Of a stretch of DNA of 64,000 nt, positions 21,283 to 32,324 are shown in pieces. The position numbers and the translations under genes are program-made. The notes under the pieces were generated by a model. It was not told the origin of the DNA, ran no database searches, and saw only the letters and a list, made by a program, of their open reading frames with translations. The stretch is taken from the NCBI GenBank assembly GCA_019973155.2, contig BPQB01000004.1, forward strand, positions 620,001 through 684,000, read 5' to 3'. Positions within the stretch are counted from its first letter, which is position 1. Each line of letters starts with the position of its first letter. The DNA is from Phanerochaete sordida. Its lineage: Eukaryota; Basidiomycota; Agaricomycetes; Polyporales; Phanerochaetaceae.

Positions 21283-24200
21283 CTACTTCTTCTTGAGCTT
21301 CTTGCTCGGTCGAGCAGAAGCTGATCCTGCCTTCTCTTGGTCCGCCGCAGTGCCCTCGTTCGCGTCGGCGGAGGAGCGCTTGCTACCAGAGAGTTTGCTC
21401 GTGCCGCCAGTCGAGTTCTTGGGCGTCGACTTCTGGAGCTCTCCCAGCTTCGCGAACTGGTCGAAGAGATAATCGTCATCATCTAGCTTTCCGGCTCGAA
21501 CTTCGCGCAGAACCTTGTGGATGACGTGGAACAAGTCGCTGTGATCATCGAGCAGCCGCTGCGGAGCGTTGGACCCCGATGACGTTCTACGGGAAGGAGA
21601 GCGCTCGGCAGACTTAGGCTTCTGCTTTGGAGAGGAGAATTCGTCCAGGAATTCGTCGCACGGGTCCAAGTCGTATGGTTCGGCAGCACCCTGACTGCGA
21701 GACTGATCATCCTGAGTCGAGGTCGACAATTGCGGCTCCCCGGCGTATGGCTGGAGTCTCTTGAAGTCAATCGCCCGGTAGTGTTCATGCAGAAGGGCGT
21801 ACGCCTCCTTAAGGAACACGGCTATCGGAGTCTTCTGCTTTTTCAGCTCGATAGGCGGTACACCAAGGTTGATGTCCTTGAGTTTCGCCCGTCCACCGAT
21901 GGTCACGCCATTCTCCAGGGTCCTCTCGTCGTAGAATAGACCATCGATTTGCTTCGCCAGATCGAAGTTCATCTTGTTGGCATTTAGCTGTTCGGCCTCG
22001 GTTGCGCACGCTGGGGCCTTGGGAGAATCCGCATGCCGATGGAAGCGAAAAGCGAGCCAGAGGACAACGTAGATGAACGACTCGAGATCATCAGAGACCT
22101 CAGCGGGTTTGGTCGGATACTGGAGAGCGGTCGCGGACAGGAACGGCCATGTACCCTGCATGTGAAGATCAGCGGCACTATTCTCGCGCATGAGCCCAAG
22201 GGTCACGTACCGATATACCACCGGCCTCACTCGCGGGAGCGCCGCTGCCGAGATCTTCCTTGTACTTGGCCAAGTCCCAGTCGTTGAGAAATCCTTTGCC
22301 GGTGTGGACGTCGATCATAATGTTGCCCGCGCTGACGTCCCGGTGCAGCACCTCGGCCTTCTCCCAGGCCTGTCGGTGTGCTGGAATGGCGCTGTCAGCC
22401 AAAGTAAACCCATGAGACAATGTGCAATCGGCACGCACCGACGATTGCCAGGGCGATCACACTGAGCAGCTCGTAGCCGTTCTTGTAGGTGTCCAGCGGC
22501 CGGCCGATCTCCTTCGTGACGAGCCTCGTGTGGACGCGCACAAGGGACCTGCGCATCCTCGCCGAGGCCCGGATGTGGTCCTGGTAGCGCGTGGTCTGGA
22601 ACGAGGTGCGCAGCTTCCCCGGGATGTCGCCGCCCGCGATGGGCGTTACGATGCACTGGACCTTGTGCCTGTGCAGGCGCGCGTAGACTTCGAGCTCGGG
22701 CGTGCGCACCTGCGCGCGCCACTGGTCCTTCAGGAAACACATCTTCTGCGCGCCGGTGTCGAAGGCGATGTACCCGCGCGTGCAGCGCCCGACGGGCATG
22801 CCGTGCCCCGAGATGTGCCTGCCGATGAGGAACGACTTTATCGTCGTGGACTTCCCCTGGGCCTCTTCGTCCATGTTCACTTCCGGGCATTCGACCTAAG
22901 CACGCTACGTCAGTGGGATATTCACAAAAGGAGCACTAGGGCGCACCTTGTAGATGGGATAGAACAGCTCGTTCTCGAAGATCGCGTCCTTGTATGCGCG
23001 AAGATAGTCGTTACCGGGGTCGTGCTCGCGGAACTTGTCGATCTCTTTCTGCGAGGCCAAGACAGCGGTGTCATCGTATCCCCACTCAGGAGCCTTCTGC
23101 CGCGCCATGCAGTAGAGGATGTCGAAAAAGTCCCAGGGATCGTCCAAAAGGTCGATCGGCTCCGTGGCGACGCACCCCGCGCGATCCCAGCGGTACACTC
23201 GCGCCAGGCCCGCAGAGACGTAGATCGTGAAGACGTGGGTCCGGTGCTGGCGCAGCATGATCTGCGCGGCGTACTTCGCGTGTTGCGCGCGCGCCGTCCT
23301 GCCCGTCGGCGTGTTGTTAAGGAAGGACGGCGGCTTGGACGCGCCGCTGTCGTCGTCGTCCTTGGAGCTCGTCGACCACGTGTACCCGGACTCGGAGTGG
23401 CACGGCTTGACCTCGACCGCGCTGAGCATGTGCGCCCACGCGCAGCGCGCCAAGGCCGGTTCCGCGTCGAGGCGGGCCTCCGAAAAATTGTGAGTATAGG
23501 CTTCCTTCGCGCGGTCGTCGTCGGGGTACAGCGCCAGATCAATCTTGATGTCGTCCTTGCCGGTCTCCGGGTGGTTGGCCACAATCTTCCATTGTGCCTT
23601 CGAATTTGCCAGTTCGAAAATCGATTGGAATGTGTCCACCTGAGCGGACTGTCAGTGAGATAGCAAGGAGAGAATATAGGCGGACGTACAAGTAAAGGGT
23701 ACATGGCCTTCTCCAGCTTCGTCTTAGTTTGCTGCTCGTCCGTTGGCTTCGACTTCGAGAGAAGTTGGCGCAGTGGCTCGAGCGTGTGAACTTTCGCCCT
23801 CTTCGTTTTGAGGATTGGCCGCATTCCTTGGAAGAACTTATGCCTGAACTTGTCGGGCTGGATCTCGGTGTACCGGGGGTCCATCTTCTTGTTCACAATA
23901 CGGTTGTAGTGGCCGTCCTTGAAAGGGTTATTGTCGTGGACGATCCTACAGATGGCGCCGCAGTTACGTGGTGTCTTTGGTGTTGGTCTGTCCTTGGGAT
24001 CAGAAGAAAGTCCGTCTTCTTCGTCGTCAGAGTGTTCGTCGAGAGACTCGAGCTCCCCGTCAGAGTCGCCAAAGTTCAGGTCCTCGTCTAGGGTCGAGTC
24101 GTCGTCGTAGTATGAGATGGCAGAGTTATTGTCGATTTCGATATCTTCGTCAGCTAGAGTGCTCGTATCGAGAAGAGCAAGCTCGTCTTCGCGGTCGTCA

Positions 24201-24478
24201 ACGTCGGTGTAACGAACGTTCACCTTGAAGTTCGGACGTTTCCAGATATCAGGGTCAAAGACAGCAGTGCTTTCAGGAGCGTTGTCGATGGGGTCAAGTT
24301 CTCCAGAGAGATAAGAGGGTTCCGGCTCGTCAACGAGGATATCGTCACAGCTCGATGAGTTGCAGTCGAGTGGCGCGCCTGTACTGTCGGTGAGGTCGGG
24401 GTTTAGTCCAGACTCGTTCGGTTTTTTCTTCTTGGGATTGAGGAAGCTAAAGCATTTTTTGAATTGAGAGAAGGCCAT
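21283..24478 (-). CDS. FunK1-type protein kinase D (block 1 subtype)
   Basis: Exons in coding order are 24478..23690, 23639..22947, 22895..22439, 22380..22211 and 22155..21283 (993 residues, all GT-AG). The ATG at 24478 has a strong context (atcaccATGG) and is chosen over the upstream in-frame codon at 24541, which lies in the promoter. The acidic N-terminus is followed by NPFKD...MDPRY (around residues 190-210). The kinase core has KDQWR (Lys about 550), HRDVS (659-663) and LNDWDLAK in place of DFG. The C-terminus has DDDDYLFDQF and ends in KKLKKK. All expected motifs are intact, so this is the best block 1 reference for the broken gene B. Confidence 0.9.
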
Positions 24479-24517
24479 GGTGATGAGCACATGAGTTGAC
24501 AAGCATACCTTGGTCAC

Positions 24518-24541
24518 TTTATACGCCCGCGCGAGTGCCAC
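24518..24541 (-). promoter_or_regulatory. TATA box of FunK1-D with GTGGCA upstream
   Basis: Minus-strand TATAAA (24523-24518) is 40 bp before the ATG. GTGGCAC, one base off the GTGGCC element of A and C, lies 12 bp further upstream. Confidence 0.6.
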
Positions 24542-27415
24542 ACTGTGGGAATCTCGCCGAGGTCTAGGCCACCTGCATTAGCATTCACGCAGCAACAATG
24601 GATTCTTACCGACCTTTCACGTCGGCCACCTCGCGTCCAAGTTTATCCCAAGCTTGCACCAGTATTCTGGTCCAAGCGTTACCAAGGCGGCCCGGGCACG
24701 CCTGCTGCGTGGGCGTTGTTGAATCATATCCAGGATTAATTAAAAGAGGTCATTGAAGTGAAGGAGGCTCGTGAACAGTGTTGTCGCACCTGATCCCTCA
24801 GACGAGCGTGAGCGTTCTTTCTTGAGGCCACCTCGACCCGTTTTGGAACTCAACAATATCGCCGGACTTTGCCGGTAAGCGCTATGCGCTGCGATTGGAC
24901 TGTTCGTGCTACACTGCAACTACCCTCGCGCGACATTTAGAACGACATGGCATGGGTCTAGTTAGAGAAATAATGAGCTTTTACAAGCGATCCAGCTGCA
25001 ATGGTACTCACAGGGCTCGGACGGAAGCCTGACGATATAAGATGGAGTCTGGGGGTCAAGTCGTGAGTGACCGCCGAGTTATCAAGTCGCGACCATCACG
25101 TACCGGACTTCAAGCTTCAAGTAGCTTGCATATTCCTTGACACTATGTGAGAGTGGCAGGCCGTCTTGTCGGTCATGACGAAGGGATGTGAAGCTTCATA
25201 AGGCTTGCGGCCCCGTTTCCAAGACGCTGCACACGTTCCCGTGTTCCTCCAAGACTTGTCTAAGACGTAATTCGATAGATAGCTCGACAATAAGGATGAT
25301 AGTGGAATATCGACATAAAAAGCGCGATAGTATACCAGCAGCAGAGCGGATGGTGGATGATTTGCACCGGCTGCCGGGTAAAAGCTTGCGCCACGAAGAT
25401 GCCGGAGATCACCGGTCACCGCGAAAAGGAAAGGCGCGCATCCACTCCTGTTCAAGCCAAGTACATTCTCTCGAGCTACGACACGGGACCGTCGCTCATG
25501 AATAACTTTCACCGGAATTCTACTATCTGATGTATTGTTTCAGGGATGACATGTCCGGCGTGGATTGAATAACTGCGTGCAAAAAATTATGTCGGTCTGT
25601 GGTATGCTACAGGAGGTGTCATTTACAGATACAGATTGCGTTCAGAGAAGAGGGATTTGTACAGGCTCCTCAAGGATGGGGTCTGATTCCACGACGAGGA
25701 CGTCGCACTCGGCTGGCCTCTGCAATCGGAGGGCCCGCCGATGCGGATTGTAGAAGAGTGGTTGCGATGAGTATGAGCACCAGAAAACATCTTGCTCCGG
25801 CAGCCATCTGAGTCAACCTCGGCATGCTTTTCGCGGACGGAGACTTCCAAGCTTACCGGAACGTATCTGGAAGCGCGATCTTGTAATCGTCTTTGTAAGG
25901 ACTGCGAGAGCATACGTGTGAGCATAGGCTGGCACTCTTCGGCCCTGAAGCTGCTACACTTACCTTCTCAAGGTCACCAGCCGCGTTTCTTATAGATCGT
26001 CTGCAAGGTCTGGTCTATAACCACCTTCCAAAACGCCGGTCGTCGCATTGGCGCGCTGTCGCCATGCTATGTTCCCAAAACAAGTCCGAGGTATTTACGT
26101 GCTATTCTTGACGCGATGGAGGGCTTCTGACCGAGGCCGTAGGCTGCGCATTGCTCAGAGCCCCGAATAGCTCGTCGCTCGTCCATGTCGGACGCACGAA
26201 CAGGAGCGCCCCGCGACAAAAGACTCGGAGGCGTTACGCCCACATGTGAGCTCTGATACGCCGATGAAATGTAGTCCACGGCACTCAGAATATTTGCAAG
26301 ATGCTGCAGCTGCCCTGGCCGCTGCAGGACCGGACGGTTACGGATGGCCGCCAACGACATAGACATCATCGCGCGCGATGTGGGCCAGGAGCGTCAAATG
26401 ACGTAAGCTGTCACTGGTACGCGCTGTGAACAGGCACAACGGTGCCCTGCATCTCTGCGCATGCCCGACACACCCTTCTTCCCGTGCATGAGCTTTGCCA
26501 AGGCTTTCCTGGTGTCGTACGGCCGCCCTTGGGCTCAGTCTATGCGACAGCGCGGTCCCAGACGGTGCGAGTCGTATCGCCCGCTCGACATTCCCCACGT
26601 TTTGCGTCCCGTATGTTACGGGCCCAATCGCCGCATCATCATCTCGCCATTCCGACATCCGCTATTGATAGTGCACCAGACGTGATGCGCCGAAGCCAAC
26701 CTGCGATCTATTCGTGTATCGTTCCATGCGCGGATGTCGACCATTGGTAGGCTTAGTCTGATTGCTGCGCGTGCTATGCAGCCTGGTTATGTCGGGTACT
26801 GACCCACTTTCCACACAGTTTTCAATTCTCAGCCTCGAAAAGATCTCGAGGAGACCAACGAGAGCGGGTGCAGAACCGACGATCATTGCACATCCGCCGG
26901 CCCCGCAGCGATCGTAAGCACCCACTTTGACGGTACGGTAGATCTCGCAGCAGAGCACACTCTCCGCTATTTCGAGCACAAGGCCAACGACGTCATCCGC
27001 CCGGCAATCAAGCTTTTGCGAACTCAATCCGCGAGCAATGCGCCTGCGCGCCCCGTCTCGCAAGGGTCGCGCGGGCGCGCAACGCTGCCCATCCCGGAGC
27101 CTCGCGCGCGACCGCCATGCGCGTGCCTATTCTTAGGCTCTAGCATATGTCCACCGCGCCCGTCTTGCTCGACAGAGATGGCAGCGCCGCGTCCGCAGCT
27201 CCGACGCGGGGCGCGAAGGCGCGCTGCCCTTGGTGCATGACGCCGCCTGCGCGCGTACGCTGACTTGCGCTGCGCACTGGGAATGCAGGCTCTCATCTGC
27301 GCGCGTCGTGCTTACCGTGTCCGCCCGACCTGCGCATGTCATTCCGAATTATGGGTGAGCAGACGGTCGGTGGACAAAGGTTGCTGCTCGCTAATGGTCC
27401 GCCGATGAACACAGC
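24542..27415. other. Large intergenic region without supported genes
   Basis: 2.9 kb between divergently transcribed FunK1-D and oxalate decarboxylase 1. The frames present are short, overlapping on both strands and without domain patterns. I looked for tRNA B-box (GGTTCGANTCC) and LTR-like ends and found none convincing. Confidence 0.5.
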
Positions 27416-27420
27416 GATCA

Positions 27421-27427
27421 TATAAAA
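27421..27427 (+). promoter_or_regulatory. TATA box of oxalate decarboxylase 1
   Basis: TATAAAA in CATATAAAAGCGG, 95 bp before the ATG at 27516. Confidence 0.65.
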
Positions 27428-27515
27428 GCGGTCGGCAAGGTTGGACGGTCCTCAGCAGCCCGACAACCCAGCCGCGCCTCGCATCCTCACAACTTCTCCA
27501 CCGACAACAGCAAAC

Positions 27516-29375
27516 ATGTCTCTCAAGACCCTCCTCGCCTCCGTGACCTGCGCCGTGCTCCTCGGCTCCCTGGGCAGCGCCGCCCCGGCGGGCAGCTCGA
27601 GTTCCTCGGCCTCCTCCTTGCTCTCCCCGAGCAGCACGGCGTGGCCGTCCTCGGGCGCGCCGTCATCGACGGACAGCGCGCCGCCGGTGTTCGAGACGGT
27701 CCCGCCGGCGTCGGACGACCCGAACGACGTCGCGTGGCCGCCAAGCTTCATGGGCACGCCCGAGGCCATCCGCGGCTCGCTCGGCGCGACGGTCATCGGC
27801 CCCCAGAACGTGCCGCTCGACCTCGAGAACCCCGATCTGCTCGCGCCGCCGACGACCGACAACGGGCTTGTGTAGGTTTGAGAATTGTTTTGCGGCGGGC
27901 TGCAGCGCTGATACAACCGCGGGTGGGCAGCGACAACGCCAAGTGGCCCTTCAGCCTCAGTCATAACCGCCTCCAGACCGGTGGCTGGGCTCGCCAGCAG
28001 AACAGTGCGTTCGCCCCGCCTTATCGGTCCACTATATGCATGGTTGACTTATCCGCTCGGGCATCTAGTCAACCAGCTCCCCGCTGCAGACGAGCTCGCA
28101 GGTGTCGACATGCGCCTTGAGAAGGGTGCCATCCGGTAAATTGCACGATTTCTGAATTTCAGCACCCACTAAGAAGTCTGTTCAGCGAGCTGCACTGGCA
28201 CACTGCTTCCGAGTGGGCGTATGTCACCAAGGGCTCCGTCCAAGTCACGGCCGTGAACCAGCTTGGCCAGAACTTCGTCGGGACCGCGGTCAGTATCCAC
28301 CTCCTTCCTTCGCGAGTCCGTCTGCTGATTTCCCACCGCGCATACAGAACCAGGGCGACCTGTGGTTCTTCCCCGCGGGCGTGCCGCACTCGCTGCAGGC
28401 GACGAACGCGACCGAGGACGGCTCTGAGTTTCTGCTTGTCTTCGACAACGGCAGCTTCGACGAGGACGGCACGTTCCTGATCACGGACTGGCTCGCGCAC
28501 ACGCCCAAGGAGGTCATCGCGAAGAACTTCCAGGCGCCGATCTCCGTCTTCAACGAGCTCCCCGGCGAGGAGCTCTACATCTTCCCCGCTGGTGCGCCTC
28601 TTCTCTCGTTTACTGACCGCGTTTGATCCTGACGGATTGCGTGCAGCGCCCCCGGGCCCGGACTCAGACAGGCCGGAGAGCCCGTACGGCGAGGTGCCGA
28701 GCCCGTACACGTACGCGATGTCGCAGATGCCCGCGACGCAGCTCTCAGGCGGGAGCGTCAAGATCGTCGACTCGCACACGTTCAACATCTCAAAGACGAC
28801 CGCCGTCGCGGAGGTCACGGTGAACCCCGGCGCGATGCGCGAGCTACACTGGCACCCGACGCAGGACGAGTGGACGTACTTCCTGTGAGTGACGGGATCG
28901 GCGGCGATTTGGCCGTGGCTGACCGTTGCGCAGGGAGGGCAACGCCCGCGTGACGGTCTTCGCGTCCCAGGGCAACGCGAACACGTTTGACTTCCAGGGT
29001 GGAGACATCGGTGCGTACACCTGCTCAGACTACGCATAGCGCGGAGTCCTTACTCCACGGACAGGCTACATCCCCGCGTCACACGGTCACTACGTCGAGA
29101 ACACCGGCAACACGACGCTCCGCTTCCTCGAGGTCTTCAAGACTGCGACGTTCCAGGACGTCTCCTTGAGTCAGGTGCGTCTCGTCTCTGCCAAGCCGTT
29201 GGCTGCACTTCTGACGCGGTCGGTCCTGCAGTGGCTCGCGCTCACGCCCGCCGCGATGGTCGAGGACACCTTGAACCTTAAGCCCGGCGACCTGAAGTAC
29301 CTGAGCAAGGTGAAGCAGGTTGTCGTCGGCCCTGCGCCGGTCAATGGTACCGCAAATAGCACTTACAGTGCCTAA
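27516..29375 (+). CDS. Oxalate decarboxylase-type bicupin 1, secreted
   Basis: Nine exons: 27516..27871, 27931..28004, 28069..28135, 28186..28288, 28348..28591, 28647..28884, 28934..29010, 29065..29174 and 29232..29375 (470 residues). The N-terminus MSLKTLLASVTCAVLLGSLG is a signal peptide, followed by a Ser-rich linker. Both cupin domains carry the Mn-binding set: RELHWHTASEW plus FFPAGVPHS in cupin 1, and [12 protein letters not shown] plus SHGHYVEN in cupin 2. The mobile lid reads DEDGT, where the bacterial enzyme has SENST; the catalytic Glu is kept. The reaction is oxalate to formate plus CO2, expected outside the cell. It would detoxify secreted oxalate and buffer pH during wood or plant colonisation. 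Paralogue of the gene at 42148. An oxalate oxidase activity is an alternative in such bicupins, but a Glu in the lid favours decarboxylation. Confidence 0.93.
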
Positions 29376-30380
29376 GGGCGCTCTGAGCGTGTGATGAGCA
29401 TCGTTCCAGGATCGTAGACCGCGGACTGATCCTTGCGATATTTGTCGTTTCTTTATGCTCAATATCGACTTCTGTATATTTCGTGTATGCGCCGCAGCTG
29501 TGGTACTAGTGTATTAGACATTGTAATAATATCGTGATCGCTGCATCTTACTCCTCATGACTCTTAGACAGTGCATCTAGATTAGCCTCTGCAGAGTATG
29601 TAGGAGATCGGAGCCCACGAGACCGCACGCGCTGCACCCTGAGGGCGGACGCGCCCTAACTCCGCTCTACTTCCACAAGTCCCAGCGCGTTGGCTCGCGG
29701 TCCCCGCCTGCGTCCTGTCTCTCGTACCGTCACGAGGAGATACAGGGAACCTGCGGTACTGAGTTGGAACAAGCTCGTTCCTTCTAAAAGTCTCCCTTCA
29801 ACGGGGGCGACTCCGGCACTCTCGGGGTGGCTGCATATGTAAGGTTGACCAGAGAGTCGGACCAGAGTCCTGTGCTTTGGCTAACCCTGGAAATGGAGTT
29901 CGCAGGTGCATGGGGTCTTGGCCACACGATAGGGTCAGGCTGAGGCCAGATGAAGCGAGGAGGCAGATTTCGCGTACGACCAGTGCTTGACCAGAGTACT
30001 TGATGCAGCGCGCCTTCCAACACCAGCTGGAGAGTCGGTAATCTGAAGCAAAGCATCTAATTGCATTCTGGTGTCGAAGATACTAAATCCAAGTGAGACT
30101 GCTCCGTGCCTCGCGGCGGCGCGAATGGAGGGAGCGACAAGCAGGCTTGCGGCGAGCATGCCAAAATGTACGATGCGTGCATTTGCTACGTAGAGCTTGA
30201 TCGGAGAGCCCAGTGAGGATCCACGATAATTTTGCATCCTGGCTACCTCGCATTTCAGAGCGGTGAGGCGGCCTAGGCATGGGTCCTGGACAGACTTTAG
30301 GCCGTGTGTCGTAAGAATAAGACTGTGTATGAAGCTGAACATCTAAGACATACCCATCGAATAACAGTACCGGAAACATT
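29376..30380. other. Intergenic, no supported gene
   Basis: Contains the 3' flanks of oxalate decarboxylase 1 and bL31m (convergent). A minus-strand frame at 30342-29935 shows no domain and is not called. Confidence 0.5.
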
Positions 30381-30761
30381 TTACTGTTTGGAGTCGCTCT
30401 CTCCCTCGATGTCGTCGACGCTGATTTCCATACCCTCGAACTTCTTGGAGAAGCGACCCATACGTCCGACAAGCCTGCCCTCCTCCTCATCTCCTTCTCT
30501 TGCAATCAGAGCATTCCACAGCGGGTTATTTGATGTATCGCGTGTGCTGCGGAAGGTGCCACGAGGTGAGGTGGTGTGTTGTACGAAGCTCGAACCGTCC
30601 GCGAGCACAACGAGCTGCGGGAAATGCGGGACGAAGGGCTTCGGAAGCTTTGGGTCGCGGTTTCTCCAGACATGCGTCCGGCCGTAAGGTGATGTCGACA
30701 CCGCCCGCGCGTAGGTCGGCGCTGCTGGTGAGCGCAGGGCCCGGATGACGGAAAGCGACAT
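30381..30761 (-). CDS. MRPL36: Mitochondrial large-subunit ribosomal protein bL31m
   Basis: A single exon of 126 codons from the ATG at 30761. The Arg-rich N-terminus (MSLSVIRALRSPAAPTYARA) fits a mitochondrial presequence. The core FPQLVVLADGSSFVQHTTSP, then RDTSNNPLWN and GRMGRFSKKFEGM, matches the pattern of yeast Mrpl36/bL31m (DGS...R..YP.G...L..D.RNNPLWN and a later RF.KR...). The protein is a structural component of the mitochondrial 54S subunit near the central protuberance. It is transcribed divergently from the MICOS gene with 203 bp between the two ATGs, so they probably share a promoter region. Confidence 0.8.
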   Translation of the reverse strand: MSLSVIRALRSPAAPTYARAVSTSPYGRTHVWRNRDPKLPKPFVPHFPQLVVLADGSSFVQHTTSPRGTFRSTRDTSNNPLWNALIAREGDEEEGRLVGRMGRFSKKFEGMEISVDDIEGESDSKQ

Positions 30762-30964
30762 GGCGGCGGAGTGCAGGTCGGCCGGGGCGCCCTTGCAGCT
30801 GCAAACCGCGGCGCTTCCGCCACGTGCACAAGACGCCCACCGTCCTGCTGCCTCCGACTGCCCGCTTGTCGTCGTCCACCACCACCGTCCCCGATGTTCC
30901 GACAGTCGTTCCGCACAGTGAGCACTGCCTTTCCCCTACCCTCCTGATTGACTTATTGAGACTT

Positions 30965-32065
30965 ATGCCAAAGTACAGGCGGACAGCGCTGAGTGCCGCT
31001 GCGACGGCAGCCGTGCTCGTGCACGAACATGAATTGAGCAGGAAGGAGAAGGTGTGCCCTGCTTCCCCCCTCTGAGTCTAGCAGTATCCATAACACCGTG
31101 TTCTTGGGATATGTAGCTACCGATATATCCTCAGCCGGATCCGGAGATCCTACTGCAAGAGGTGCCCTCCGAGCTTGAACACCAAATTGGCAAGGCACGC
31201 GAGGCGGTCACGGAGACGTACCTCGACGCGCACGCAAAAGTTCAGAGCGTAGTTTCTCGCTGGATTGGTGTTGAGCATGCGGTTGAGGGTACGCCCGTCT
31301 CTCCACTTACAACTGTGCTATTCTCATTCGTGGTTAGAACGCCTGAAGTCCCTTGCCGCTCCGGAAGAGCCTCTCACGCCTGGTCTGCTCTACGTCGGTG
31401 TCGCCGCCCTCACTGGCTCCGTCCTCGCGCGCAACCGCGGCATCTTCGCGCGCATCACGCTGCCGCCCGTGCTCCTCCTTCTCTCCTTCAACCACTTCCT
31501 CCCCAAGACCGCGGAGAACGTCAGCGCATACCTCGGCGCGCTCGAAGATAAGTACGCGCCCGCGCTCGCCGAGAAGCACGCCGTCGCGAATGCGCATACG
31601 CGTATGACGTGGGAGATGCTCAAGGACAAGACCGCGGAGAGCCGTGCGAGCCTCGGCGCGAGCGTCGAGAGCCTCCTTGACCGCATCCAGGACACAACCG
31701 GCCTCAAGGTCCGCGAGGCCCTCCGCATCCGCTCGAACGAGGCGCAGGGCGTCGCTGAGCGCGCGCGCGACCGCTGGGCCGAGAGTGTCCAGGTCGCGCA
31801 ACGCAAAGCGCAGGCGGCGCGCGAGGCGGTCCAGGCGAAGGTCGCTGAAGCGCGTGAGACGGCGGCGAAGAACGTCGAGCACGCGCAGGCTGTTGTCGCG
31901 GAGAAGACGGAGGAGGTCAAGGCCGCCGTTGTAGAAAAGGTCGAGGATGCCAAGGCTGCTGTCGAGCACAAGGCCGAGCAGACGGAAGCCGTTGTAGAGC
32001 AGGCGAAGGAGGAAGTCAAGGCGGTCGTAGAGGAGAAGCCTCAGCCGCCGAAGCGCCTCGTATAA
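30965..32065 (+). CDS. MICOS complex subunit MIC26/MIC27 (apolipoprotein O family)
   Basis: Exons 30965..31051, 31117..31288 and 31338..32065 (328 residues). The ATG at 30965 (MPKYRRTALSAAATAAVLVH) keeps the frame. An upstream ATG at 30894 with a GT-AG intron does not join in frame. LPIYPQPDPE after the N-terminal hydrophobic segment, then LTPGLLYVGVAALTGSVLARN, then LPPVLLLLSFNHFLPKTAENV give the two membrane segments and lipid-binding-like region of the Mic26/27 family. The last ~150 residues form a long Ala/Lys/Glu/Val-rich amphipathic helix region. Fungal members help form cristae junctions in the mitochondrial inner membrane. The helical extension is longer than I would expect for the family, but I cannot measure it. 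Confidence 0.85.
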
Positions 32066-32324
32066 GGACTATCATCCGATACCGAGCCTATAGACTTTTC
32101 GTTGAGCTTCGCGACATGCTTGCGCTCGAACTCAGGACTCGGAATGTCCTCGCTTCATTCTGTCGTTGTGAACTTGAATGCTGCTCCTCCTAATGAGCGT
32201 CGCGCTGGGAAGGCAAAGCGCAAGAAAGGAACTTGTGGGTTTCTGCTGATTATAATCCGACTACATATACAAACTAGCTCTACGCCTAGATCCAGATGGC
32301 GGCTCCAGAAAGAAGGGTATACAC

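Noticed and set aside
22922..24541. 539-codon frame as the true single exon of FunK1-D
   Set aside because: Its second half (Arg/Thr/Ser-rich) reads the next exon out of frame. The GT-AG intron 23640-23689 restores the conserved kinase sequence.
24542..27415. tRNA or LTR retrotransposon remnants in the large spacers
   Set aside because: No B-box with a matching acceptor stem, no paired LTR ends and no reverse transcriptase or integrase motifs could be found by eye.
30894..30978. Upstream ATG at 30894 as the start of the MICOS gene
   Set aside because: Joining it through the obvious GT-AG intron (30918-30978) shifts the frame and hits a stop. The ATG at 30965 needs no such intron.
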